Source: Dioscorea cayenensis subsp. rotundata (lineage: Eukaryota > Streptophyta > Magnoliopsida > Dioscoreales > Dioscoreaceae). Taken from it: a DNA stretch of 64,000 bases. This document shows, in pieces, positions 49,180-59,439 of the stretch. The stretch lies in assembly GCF_009730915.1 (NCBI RefSeq), contig NC_052479.1, forward strand, positions 3,162,001 to 3,226,000, read 5' to 3'. The notes beneath the pieces were generated by a model that was given only the letters and a program-made list of their open reading frames with translations, had not been told where the DNA came from and did no database searches. Each line of letters starts with the position of its first letter. Position 1 is the stretch's first letter. The position numbers and the translations under genes were made by a program.

Positions 49180-49814
49180 TCGCCTGGATTAAATTGAATA
49201 TCAGTGCGGCCCATATTGGCCTGATTTCTCATACGCAGCTGAGCTCTCTGTAAATTCTCCTTCAATGTTGATATGATCACAGTGCGATCAGTGAGCAATT
49301 CATCCACCGCTGCTACTGTAGAGGTGCCACCCAAGTAGTCAACCAAAGATGGTGGTGCTCGGCCAAAAACAGCTTCAAAGGGAGACATTCTTATCGCCAA
49401 ATGCCAGGAGGTGTTATAGTGCCACTCGGCCCACGGTAAAAATTTCGACCACTGACGGGGATTGTCTCCGGCAAAGCAACGCAGGTAGTCTTCTAAATAC
49501 CGATTCAACACCTCGGTCTGACCATCGGTTTGTGGATGGTAGGCACTACTCATGGCCAACATAGTGCCCTGTAATCGAAATAATTCACGCCAAAAACTGG
49601 ACATGAATACTGGATCACGGTCGGAGACGATTTGGGTTGGCACACCATGTACTTTGATCACCTCGCAAACCATGAGATCCGCCACCTGCTGGGCTGTAAA
49701 TGTCGAAGTCAAAGACGAAAAATGTGCATGCTTCGACAACCTGTCTACCACGACCATAATTGTTGTCTTCCCGTGAGACGGTGGAAGGCCGGTAATGAAA
49801 TCCATTGAAATCGA
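49167..49814 (-). CDS. Reina-like integrase catalytic core
   Basis: It is in frame with the preceding part after one TAA. Counting from the Met at 49805, the D,D-35-E residues are Asp2 (MDFITGLPPS), Asp62 (IVSDRDPVF) and Glu98 (HPQTDGQTEVLNR), all present. The frame closes at 49167, where one base is missing. The homologous reading continues in another frame at 49179. Confidence 0.9.
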   Translation of the reverse strand, partial: SISMDFITGLPPSHGKTTIMVVVDRLSKHAHFSSLTSTFTAQQVADLMVCEVIKVHGVPTQIVSDRDPVFMSSFWRELFRLQGTMLAMSSAYHPQTDGQTEVLNRYLEDYLRCFAGDNPRQWSKFLPWAEWHYNTSWHLAIRMSPFEAVFGRAPPSLVDYLGGTSTVAAVDELLTDRTVIISTLKENLQRAQLRMRNQANMGRTDIQFNPGEWVL

Positions 49815-51818
49815 TTACCATATTTTCTCAGGTATAGGCAATGGTTGTAAAAGTCCCTGTGGTGCTCGATTGAAAGGTTTGGTTGTTTGACAAATGGTAC
49901 ACTTAAATACATACTCGTGCACCGCTCTTCGAAGCTCCGGCCAATAGAAGACACTAGCAATGCGCGACAGTGTTCGTTGCACACCGGCATGACCACCAGT
50001 CGGCGTAGTGTGAAATTCGGCCAGTAATAACGGCTGTAATGCCGAATTCTCTGGGATCCACACTTTTCCTTTGAAGAGTAAGATACCATCCCGAATTGAA
50101 AACTCCGTATTCTGGCCGGGGTCATTGGTAACAGCAGCAATCAACTTTACTGTGTCCGGATGAGAAGTATAAGATTTGCGAATTGCCTCCCAGAGGATTG
50201 GCTGTGGCCTTGAGTCAGTGAACAAAGCATGACAGGATACTCTGTTAATTCTTGACAGAGCATCAGCAGGGCCATTGGTGACCCCTGGCTTGTATTCTAT
50301 ATCAAAATCATACCCCACAACCTTGTACAACCATCGTTGTTGCTCGGGAGTTTGAATAGTCTGGTGAAGCAATGCTCGCAAACTCCGATGATCGGTTTGT
50401 ACTGTAAAACGCCTCCCCAACAAGTATTGGCGCCATTTCTTCACGGCCTCCGTAATAACTAGCATTTCTCGAACATAGGTTGAGGCGGCTTGCTGCCGAG
50501 CAGACAGTTGTTTGCTGAAATAAGAGATTGGATGCCCATTTTGCAATAAAATCGCCCCGATGCCCACTCCGGATGCATCTGTTTGGACGACGAAGGGCAA
50601 GTTGAAATTTGGTAGCTGAAGTACAGGAGTTTGCATTAAAGCTTCTTGGAGCTTCTGAAAAGCCTGGGTAGCGGTTGGTGTCCAAAGAAAGGCATCTTTA
50701 CGAAGGAGTTCTGTTAAAGGTGCTGCCAAAGTGGAATATCTAGGCACAAACCTCCGGTAATACCCACATAGCCCTAGAAATCTTCGTAAAGCTTTCACAG
50801 AAGACGGTAATGGCCAATCTCGGATAGCTTGAATCTTATCGGGGTCAACGGCCACCCCTTCACCTGAAATGATGTGGCCTAAGTAACCAAGTGAATCACA
50901 TCCAAATTCACATTTGGTGAGCTTGGCGAATAATTGATGGTCTCGCAGGCGAGTGAAAACCTCATGGAGATGAAGTAAATGGGACTCCCAATCTTCGCTG
51001 TAAATTAAGATGTCATCATAAAAAACAAGCACGAATTTCCTTAATACTTGCCTGAACGTTGAGTTCATCATGGATTGGAATGTCGACAGAGCATTAGATA
51101 GCCCGAACGGCATGACGAGGAATTCATAATGGCCGTCGTGGGTTCGGAATGCCGTCTTCTTGATATCATTTGGGTGTATACGAACTTGATGATATCCGGC
51201 GCGGAGGTCCAGCTTAGAGAATACCCGGGCACCGGCAATCTCATCCAACAGTTCCTCCACCGTTGGAATCGGAAAGCGATCCTTCACGGTGATGGAGGTT
51301 AATGCTCTGTAATCCACGCAAAATCTCCAAGTTCCATCCTTCTTCTTGACCAAAAGCACCGGCGATGAAAAAGGGCTTGTGCTCGAACGAATGATCCCAT
51401 CGGAGAGCATCTCGTCGACCAACTTCTCAATTTCAGATTTTTGAAAATGTGGATAACGGTAAGGCCGAACATTAACAGGAGTGGCACCCGGCACAAGGTG
51501 AATCTGGTGATCTTGTGCTCTGATCGGTGGTAGTCCAATGGGCCGTCTAAAAACCTCCGCAAATTTACCGAGAAGGGACTTCATGCCATCGAGGAAGACG
51601 ACTGGAGCATTGTTTCCCATTTTCGGATTCGGGTCTGAGTTAAGTGGTTCCACCGTCAATTGATAGAATTGAGCTGCACCTGTATTGGCTTTTCTCATTG
51701 ATGCGGGTCGGATCATATCATACTGGACTTGATTGAGTCCATGTAACCTGATACACTTCCCTTGATGAGAGAATTCCATCCAAAGTTTGTCATAATCAAA
51801 CAAAATCGGGCCCAATTG
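49815..51818 (-). CDS. Reina-like reverse transcriptase and RNase H, with integrase N-terminus
   Basis: This is the same frame as gag, after the TGA at 51819-51821, and is open for about 667 codons. RT occupies about 100-330: KLDLRAGYHQ with Asp203, SNALSTFQ where Pro is usual, and the catalytic YDDIL at 267-271. RNase H is at about 400-522 with Asp413, Asp475 and Asp518. The integrase zinc finger is near 594-642 (HTTPTGGHAG...CTICQ). It ends at a TAA (49815-49817) after PIPEKIW. Relatives have Glu there, and the frame goes on directly into the integrase core. Confidence 0.9.
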   Translation of the reverse strand, partial: QLGPILFDYDKLWMEFSHQGKCIRLHGLNQVQYDMIRPASMRKANTGAAQFYQLTVEPLNSDPNPKMGNNAPVVFLDGMKSLLGKFAEVFRRPIGLPPIRAQDHQIHLVPGATPVNVRPYRYPHFQKSEIEKLVDEMLSDGIIRSSTSPFSSPVLLVKKKDGTWRFCVDYRALTSITVKDRFPIPTVEELLDEIAGARVFSKLDLRAGYHQVRIHPNDIKKTAFRTHDGHYEFLVMPFGLSNALSTFQSMMNSTFRQVLRKFVLVFYDDILIYSEDWESHLLHLHEVFTRLRDHQLFAKLTKCEFGCDSLGYLGHIISGEGVAVDPDKIQAIRDWPLPSSVKALRRFLGLCGYYRRFVPRYSTLAAPLTELLRKDAFLWTPTATQAFQKLQEALMQTPVLQLPNFNLPFVVQTDASGVGIGAILLQNGHPISYFSKQLSARQQAASTYVREMLVITEAVKKWRQYLLGRRFTVQTDHRSLRALLHQTIQTPEQQRWLYKVVGYDFDIEYKPGVTNGPADALSRINRVSCHALFTDSRPQPILWEAIRKSYTSHPDTVKLIAAVTNDPGQNTEFSIRDGILLFKGKVWIPENSALQPLLLAEFHTTPTGGHAGVQRTLSRIASVFYWPELRRAVHEYVFKCTICQTTKPFNRAPQGLLQPLPIPEKIW

Positions 51819-53312
51819 TCACATCCACTGTACCCCCAGAACTAAATCAGCGCCATAGATGGGTAATAGAATCAAATCAACCGCAAAGATAGCATCTCCC
51901 ATCTTTAGCTTCACCCCCGAACACTCACCCCCGCACATCAGTGCATCGCCATTACCGATGGTAACTCTCATGTGAGATGAGGGTTGTACCGTGAGCTTGA
52001 AGTGGTCGGCCAGACGAGACTGAATAAAATTATTCGTGGAACCCCCGTCCACAAGCACGATGACCTCCTGACCATTGATTGAACCGGCGATCTTCAGAGT
52101 AGACGGTACGAGCTTGCCCATCAATGCATGAAATGATATACAAGGAGCATCGGGTACTGCCAAGGTGTTCGTCGTCTCTTCCAGTGCCGTCACGGGATAG
52201 TCTGGTGGTGGGTCTTCTTCCGGGGAAACAGAGTCAACCTGTTCAACCATTAAACAAAGAAAGAGAGCAGGATTACACCTGTGGCATGGAGTGAATTTAG
52301 AATCACACTTAAAACAGAGTCCCTTCTCCCTCCGAGCAGCCATCTCCGTTGGGGTGAGTCTCTTAATGGGTAGAGAAGCCGAGCGATGCACCGTCGGTGA
52401 ATGAATGGGAACTGGTGGCCGAGGCAATGATGGACGGCTCATGGCGGCGCGTGCAGAGTTGTATTTATCTTCTACAAGCTTTGCCATACCAACTGCATCA
52501 TGGAGGTTGCTGGGCTTCAACAAGTACAACTCGCGCTGAATTTCCTCTTTCAATCCAGACAGGAAACAATTCAAGAGACTTTGCTGGCTTAATCCCGTAA
52601 CCCGAGTGGAAAGGCACTCAAAATCATCAAGGAACGCCGTCACAGTGGTGGATTGCTTCAATTTGAACAGAGATGCTTCATGGTTCACAAAGGAAGACGG
52701 TCCGAAACGCAACTCCAACTTGCGGACGAAGTCATCCCAATGAGTGAGTTGATCGGTAGAATAAAGCCACTGGAACCACTGCCGAGCTGAACCCGCCATA
52801 TAGAAAGCAGCAATTGCAATCCGTTGATCCTCCGGAATTTGATTGAATACAAAATAATGGTTGATCTGAAAAAGCCAACCCAGGACGTCGTCACCGGAGA
52901 AGAAAGGGACCTCGATTTTGGGTAAACGAGGAGTTGGAAGGGATAAACTGGAGTGGATAGATGGTGGGTTTAATGGAGAAGGATGATTGATCTGACCGAC
53001 TGGCATAGATGGGGGTAACGGTAGTAATGGAGGTTGATGTGATGAAGACGAAGAGGAACCCTTGTCGAGCTGCTGGAGTTTCACCATCATCTCGGCCATA
53101 ACCGTTTGCTGGGCTGCCAACGAGTTGCGTAGAATATCAAATGAATCGGAGTGACTCTTGCGCAAGAGCTTGAAGGAGTCAGAATGATGCTGAACGGTGG
53201 AACAGAGAGAATCGATTTTGGAGAAGACGGAGTCGTGACGGGCTAGTTGATCGGCGATCGCAGACAGCTGCTCATCCACAGCACGCGCCCTCGTCACCAT
53301 ACCTTCCGTCAT
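51819..53312 (-). CDS. Reina-like Gag and protease
   Basis: The frame has 497 codons from ATG. Parts: an N-terminal coiled coil at about 10-85; a Ser/Pro linker; the gag capsid domain at about 130-290 (FFSGDDVLGWLFQINHYF, FVRKLELRFGPS); a zinc-knuckle-like CFKC...CHRC at 333-346; and the aspartic protease active site VDGGSTNNFI at 421-430, where most relatives have D-S-G-S-T. It ends LGVQWM at a TGA. The next codons in the same frame continue with the family's LGPILFDY, so the stop interrupts a single Gag-Pol frame. A CGA-to-TGA change would explain it. Confidence 0.88.
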   Translation of the reverse strand: MTEGMVTRARAVDEQLSAIADQLARHDSVFSKIDSLCSTVQHHSDSFKLLRKSHSDSFDILRNSLAAQQTVMAEMMVKLQQLDKGSSSSSSHQPPLLPLPPSMPVGQINHPSPLNPPSIHSSLSLPTPRLPKIEVPFFSGDDVLGWLFQINHYFVFNQIPEDQRIAIAAFYMAGSARQWFQWLYSTDQLTHWDDFVRKLELRFGPSSFVNHEASLFKLKQSTTVTAFLDDFECLSTRVTGLSQQSLLNCFLSGLKEEIQRELYLLKPSNLHDAVGMAKLVEDKYNSARAAMSRPSLPRPPVPIHSPTVHRSASLPIKRLTPTEMAARREKGLCFKCDSKFTPCHRCNPALFLCLMVEQVDSVSPEEDPPPDYPVTALEETTNTLAVPDAPCISFHALMGKLVPSTLKIAGSINGQEVIVLVDGGSTNNFIQSRLADHFKLTVQPSSHMRVTIGNGDALMCGGECSGVKLKMGDAIFAVDLILLPIYGADLVLGVQWM

Positions 53313-53333
53313 GAGTCAATGAAAGCACCAAAT

Positions 53334-53744
53334 TGTTACAGGAATTCTCAAGGGAATTGGGTAAGAGGAGGAGAAGAAGAGAAGAATTGAGACAAAAGAG
53401 AATGAGAGGAAGGAGAGAGAGAGATAGAGATGAAATTCAGGCCAAAAAGATACTCTCATTCCATTCATCATTGTTCTTATAGTCCCTCATTACAGAATCC
53501 TAACAACCTGTAACAACTTGCTAGCTGGCATTTCCTCAAGCACATACTATGCCAGGACACATGCTAACCGAATAGCACCTCCCCACTAATCCTTGAATCT
53601 CCTAATTACAGCCATTCATCAAACTAACAATCATTCTATCAATTCATTACATAATCACCAAACTTGACATGCCTTTTTCCCTGATTCACGCGCCCACTCT
53701 TTCTGGTTGTTACGCCTCCATGGGTCTTTGAGCCTTTGGCAACA
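53334..53744 (-). repeat. Reina-like 5' LTR
   Basis: On the minus strand it ends GAATTCCTGTAACA and is followed by ATTTGGTGCTTTCATTG, a sequence often seen just after gypsy LTRs, and then by the gag Met at 53312. It is the partner of 48323-48742. Confidence 0.9.
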
Positions 53745-53815
53745 ATTCCTCTCGATTGCTCCCTTTGAAGCAAAGGGAGGCCATCACCGGCTCCATCGAC
53801 CCAGCTCTTCCCAAG
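53745..53815 (+). other. CDC6 5' UTR exon remainder (after the Reina-like insertion)
   Basis: The exon-like GC-rich stretch TCTCGATTGCTCCC...CTTCCCAAG ends at a donor (AAG|GTCTGG at 53816). It has no ATG. Joined to 48295-48322 after removing the element, it gives one continuous leader. The T-rich 53816-54533 that follows looks like a 5' UTR intron ending ATCCTCAG at 54533. Assignment to CDC6 is by position and splice signals. Confidence 0.6.
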
Positions 53816-54571
53816 GTCTGGCCTTGATCTCTTGTCTCTCTCTTTTTTGGGATCTCGCTTATCGATTTTGGCTCAGATCCGGTTCATTTTGATGTGTTTT
53901 TTCATGTGATTCTTTTGATACAAGTCTTATGTTATTTGGTACTGGTGAGATGATGGAATTATTGGTGTAAATAAACCCTTGTTGAAGCTAATTGAAGCTT
54001 AGATAGTTGAGGATCTTGTGTTTGTGAGTTGTTGTGAAAGATTTAGGGTTTTTGTTTTGGATCTGGTTTGCAAATCGTGGAAATTTTGAGGCGATCTGTT
54101 AGGTTTTAGTTTGATCTGGCTTGGATCGTTGATCTGTTGATTATTTACTTGGAATTTATGTTATTATTTTTTCCTCTATTTGAATTGTAAATAATATATA
54201 TATAAAAAAATCTTCTCCCATGGTGATTTGTAAAGCTTTGTATTCATACATTGAATTGTTTGTTTAGATGAAATGTGGTTATATAATTATGAATTAATCC
54301 TCAAATTGAGTTGAATATTGACTTAGTTCAGCAAAGTTTTAAAAAGAAAGCATGTTGCTTTTCCAATGGAACAAGTTTTTGCAATGTCAAGGCAATATTT
54401 TGAAGCATGGATGCAGATTTGATGGTTTATCTGTCTTAAAAATGGTCTATTTTGTTATACTTTAATGTCATAGTAGATTACTTGAGTGTCATTCTTGGGA
54501 AAATATTGGTTTTGATTCTACTCTTATCCTCAGATCTGAATTTGTGCGGACGAGCATCGGAATCCCTGACG

Positions 54572-57500
54572 ATGCCAGTGAGCAAAATTCCGAGCTTTTC
54601 ATCGGGCTCCGAGCTTGGATCTGCCGTCGTCAATGATCTTGAGATTGCTGGGAGGTGCCAGGGTTCATCCACCAACTGGAAGCGATCTAGATCTCAATCA
54701 GCGCTGAAGAGCTCAATCAAGAGCGTTCCCTCTCCTGCCAAAAGGATAGCTCTTCGTCGATGCAGCAATGCTATAGTGGATTCAAAAGGAGAAGTGGGTT
54801 CTTTTTAGATTTGTTCTTCATCTTTTTTCTTTTTTAATGATTCGTACCCTTGTGTTGGTTTGCATTGATTTGAAGAGTAATGGAGGAATTGAACTCTTTT
54901 TAGATAAAATTGGATTTGCAGCAGTGCTGTGATGATTCCAATGGAGAACCCCGGGTGGTGCCCTCTTCGAAAACTTTGAGGGAGGAGAGGTCCTCTGATC
55001 CATGTTTTCAGAGGTCCACATGGAACCCAAGAGGTCCTTAACTCTGTCTTTTGAGTGCTCTATATCTCAGGTCTTATAAATTCGTGCAATTGGTTTCCCT
55101 TTAGACATAGCTGTTGATCTTGAGTATCTTTAGATTGGATTTTCCATGTCAGTGTAGCATTGACCACCTTGAAATTATGGTCATTATTCTTTTTCTTTAT
55201 AATGTTCTTTCAATTTTGCAACTCCTGGCAACTTGTTCAGACGAGGAAAGCTGGGATTTTTATTAAATATTTGATACTTACCGGAACCTCAAGTTTGTTG
55301 TTTTTGTTATCCCGTATAGTCCCAATCTGCTCGATTATAGGCTCTTGTCCATGTGATCTCATGTGAGGAATTGTTCCTTTTATTCTCTTCCAAACTATGC
55401 AGATCCTGCACAGATCCAAGCTGTGAAGGAAGCACTCCATGTGGCCTCGGCCCCAGATAACATTGTATGTCGCGAAGATGAACAGAAAAGTATTCTTGAT
55501 TTTTGTAAAGCTTGCATTGAACAGGATAAATCAGGAAGCTTGTATGTGTGTGGATGCCCTGGAACTGGAAAGTCACTGTCTGTTAAAAAAGTGAAAGAGC
55601 TTCTTGTGCTGTGGGCAAAAGAGGTATGCTGTCTTTGCTTTATTGTATGGCATATTATTCAACATTATCATTGATAAAAAAATCTAACTATTTTCAAGCC
55701 ACCAGGCCGGATTTCAGGCACCAGAAGTATTATCCATTAACTGTACCTTGCTCACAAAGGCATCGGAAATTTTCAGCAAGGTACCTGATCAAATTGTTGG
55801 AAGAATTCTGTAACTTGGTTGGGATTATCATGACTTCTTTCTTGAATGGTCTTTATGTAGGTGATTGAAAAATTGCATCCTCACTTGAAGAATAATAGTT
55901 GCTCACCTCTTCAAGACTTGCAGAAACTTTATTCTCAAAAGCGGCAATTGTCTTCTGGGAAAATGATGTAAGGAATAAAAACAGTGTTTCTACATAGAAT
56001 TTGCTTAGTTTTTGTGAATTATCCATGTTTGTATCAGATAGATTTTATATTTTGCATCCTTATGCTGTGCATAACATTTTTTTTTTCTTTCAATTTTTCA
56101 CTGTATAACTGTTCAGAATTTGTTTTATTCCTTTATCTGTTAGTTTTTTATTTCCCAAAAGACCCTGGTTTCTTTTAGTTATTTATTTAGATAAGACTGC
56201 AGATTTTTTGGTTCTATTTTTTCAAAAGAATATTGAGTGTTCACTTTGTGCAACTTTTGAATTGTACTAAAATTCTATGAATCATTCTTTGTAGACTGGT
56301 CTTGTACATTATGTTCATAGAATCAATGACTTTGAGGTAAGAAATCTCTTATTCTTTTTAACTCATCAATGTAACTCGTTAATTTGGCAGGATGATCATT
56401 GTTGATGAGATGGACTACTTGAGAACGAGAGATCATCAAGTGCTTCATGATCTTTTCATGCTCTCAACTCTTCCTTACTCTCAATGTATACTAATAGGTA
56501 TGTTTCTTTTTTACATATTTCCTTATTCATTATCACAAAGAACACTAGAAGTCTATGGGCACTGCCTCACAAGGATATCACGATAATAGATGAGCAAACA
56601 TTAGAAAATTTCCTTTACTGCAAGAGATTTCTTTTTGGTGTTGTAATTAAATGATAATGGATATTCAATTCATTTATGTATCTACTTTGTAGAAGAAAGG
56701 TATCGAATTTGAGATTTTATTTTATTTTTTTTTTATATCTTCACTTCAGGAATAGCAAACACAATAGACCTAGCAGATCGGTTTCTTCCAAGGGTTGAAT
56801 CTCTGAATTGTGAGTATAATGACTTTTTTTTCAACTTTATTTCAGTCACTACATGCGTGCATTAGCAAGTGAATTACATTTCTTTCATGATGTATAACCC
56901 TTTGAAACAAATATAGCTTGAAAGCCTTTGCAATAAGACAACAATGATGTAACAATGTTTTCAATACGAACTCTGCTTGAAAACTCATTACAATACACTC
57001 TGAAAATATGGTTGACATTTGTTCCTGTGTGTTTTTCTTTAAGTCAGGTAAGCCTAATGTTGTGACATACTGTGCATATTCTAAAGATCAGATCCTCAAG
57101 ATTATCCAGCAGAGGCTGATTGTAAGTCTTAAGCTCTATCGCAGCTATTGACCATTGAAGCTGCTTTCCATTGTTGTTCTTATTCTTATCTTCCTTCAGT
57201 CGCTTGTGGATTATGCTTTCACTGTTTCTCCTCATGAACAGATGAACTAATGTTGCATTGTTTTCCTTTTATAATTTTAGGTTCTTGGGTATGACATCTT
57301 TGAACCAATAGCACTTGAATTTTGTGCAAGAGTAAGTCTAGCATTTAATTTCATTTCATATTCATGAGTTATTTTGATACCAATTTTGTATTTTGTATGA
57401 TAAATTTGAAATTAGTCTGTTTCTAGCAACCGCTTGTCCTTTGATTATGGTACTATAATATCCCAGACACATTATTAATTTCTCCCTTGAACATGCTTAA

Positions 57501-58817
57501 TAATGGTTAAAATTGGATCAGAAAGTAGCGGCTGCTTCTGGGGACATGAGAAAAGCTCTTGATGTTTGCAGGTAAAATTGAGCATCCTCCTGCATTTTGT
57601 TGCTTGTCTTGTTATAGGGAATTTAATCAAGTATGTGACTGGTGTTCCTTAGAAATGTGTTTGTATTTTTAGTTCCTGCATTTCTTGTTGAGGCTAGAAT
57701 TCATTGTCTTCCATTTTATTGCAGAAGTGCAATTGAAGTTTTTGAGGCAGAACTGAGGCTTGCTACCAACAAGGAAGAGCTTAAAATTGTACGTGACACG
57801 AGTTTTACTTGTTTTAGACTTTGATGCTTATAAGTAGAAATACCAGAGGCAACTCCTCTGTTCTTTTGCCATCTGTAGATTCCTCTTCTGATAATTCCTC
57901 TTTCTTGATATTTAGCATACACAAGATTCTGACCTAGCTGTCTGAATAAAATAATGTACTGCTGACTAAGAATTTCCATCATGTGCATATGCATTGGTGA
58001 TTTTTCCAATATAAGGGAAATGACTTGTTTGATTACAGGTAAGATTTGATCATATGGACATTGCGTTGTCCAGAGCTTTCAAGCCATTGATAGTGGATAC
58101 AATACAATCTCTTCCTCAACACCAACAGGTAAATAAAGATAAATCTTACATTCAAATTAGACAAGTGTCCCATATCTTTCCTCCAGTTGAATAAAATGGA
58201 AATCTCTTAAAGTGTTTGATCCTTTTACAAAGCAGTTATCATATCTTTCCAACCATGTTCCATATGCAGATTATATTGTGCTCTGTAGTGAAATTCTTCT
58301 GGCAGTGCAAGAAAAATGCTACAACAATCGGAGAGGCAAGTTTGCTTCAATTGCTGGATTTATTAATACACAAAGAATACAACTCTCTATACTGCTAACA
58401 AATGATGTTTTTTGTTTCCACAACAGCTCAACCGTTCTTATTCAGAAATTTGTAAGGGCAACCATATCCCTCCAGTAGGAATGCTTGAATTTACAAATAT
58501 GTGTAGAGCATTGAGTGATCAGGTTAGCCTGTACTTGGGATTTGCTATATTCAAGTTATTCATTATTCAGTACGTAACAATACTTGCTTAAATGTTCAGG
58601 GGCTTTTAAATGTTGGCCAAGCCAAAGAAATTAAGCAGAAGAGAGTGACCCTAAAGATAGATGGTTCAGATGTCATATTTGCTCTTAAGGTGCTAATGCA
58701 TATTCGGTTACAAATATGCTCGTATTCATTCCTGTGAAGTTATCATAATTCATGATATTTCAATTGCCTCAGGAAATACGATTCTTTAATAATTGCTTGG
58801 AATTCTTAAACAAGTAG
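54572..58817 (+). CDS. CDC6: Cell division control protein 6 (CDC6), 16 coding exons
   Basis: Exons: 54572-54793, 54922-55033, 55403-55623, 55706-55780, 55861-55967, 56391-56497, 56750-56809, 57048-57121, 57281-57331, 57522-57571, 57725-57788, 58039-58128, 58270-58335, 58427-58522, 58600-58689, 58773-58817. They sum to 1530 nt (509 residues), and every phase agrees. The N-terminus has a CDK-type S-P-A-K site (54-57). Walker A GCPGTGKS is at 162-169, Walker B IIVDEMD at 248-254, sensor 1 Asn near 285 (GIANTIDLADR), and a sensor-2-type GDMRKAL further on. The C-terminal winged-helix part ends EIRFFNNCLEFLNK. CDC6 is the AAA+ ATPase that, with ORC and CDT1, loads MCM helicase at replication origins in the nucleus. 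Length and order are normal. All introns are GT-AG except intron 13, whose donor is GC (58336). The coding part looks intact; its leader is split by the element at 48323-53744. Confidence 0.93.
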
Positions 58818-59439
58818 ATGAAAGGTGATCATGATGAATCGTTTGTTGATGTTGGGATCATGGTATGCATTATCAATGACTTTCTACAGAAAAACTTTAT
58901 GAATTGTTAATGAAGATGGCGTTGCTGCGTTGTGGTAAGTCACTCAATGCTTATTCTCTTGAGCAAACCTAGTAATGTGTTTCCATGGAAATTGTATAAA
59001 GTAATGACACTTGATGCCTTCTCTTAAGAAAAATCTACTAATGTATTTTCCATTGAAAAATTATACGGTAATGACATCCAATTTGTCAACATTTGTGCAG
59101 AAAATTTCAGTGTTGTCTGCTAGCAATGCAAACGGATAGGTTCAAGCAATAGTGCTATTATAGACTTGGGGTGGTAAAAGTGTAACATTATTGTATTCTT
59201 TTATTTAGACATTAAAATATCATAATACAAAGCATTATTTATTTGTCAATTGGCATAAATGCTTTACAATTTCTACAATTTCCAATTGTTTCTACACAAG
59301 TACAAGATGGATGGATATAACAACTATGGTAGTGATTGCTTTGAGAAGAAATTGGCTTGAAGTTTAGAAGTCTAGAATCATGTGAAGAGAGTTTTTATAT
59401 GTAATTGAACAAATTTGGGCTTATTTAATATTAAGGGGT
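58818..59439. other. CDC6 3' region and intergenic DNA
   Basis: It holds the 3' UTR of CDC6 and about 0.5 kb of AT-rich sequence. No other gene was seen. A start codon or N-terminal exon for the syntaxin downstream was not found here. Confidence 0.5.

Larger units (their letters stand above)
48323..53744 (-). mobile_element. Ty3/gypsy chromovirus, Reina-like, complete with both LTRs
   Basis: Two direct repeats of about 410-420 bp (48323-48742 and 53334-53744) flank gag, protease, RT, RNase H, integrase and a chromodomain on the minus strand. The flanks carry ATTCC at 48318-48322 and 53745-53749, a 5-bp duplication, though the outer bases of the left LTR are changed (CTTTGCG where TGTTAC is expected). 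The small size (5.4 kb), short LTRs and gag type fit the Reina lineage. Two in-frame stops and one frameshift make it inactive. It appears to sit in the 5' leader of CDC6, in the opposite orientation. Confidence 0.9.
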
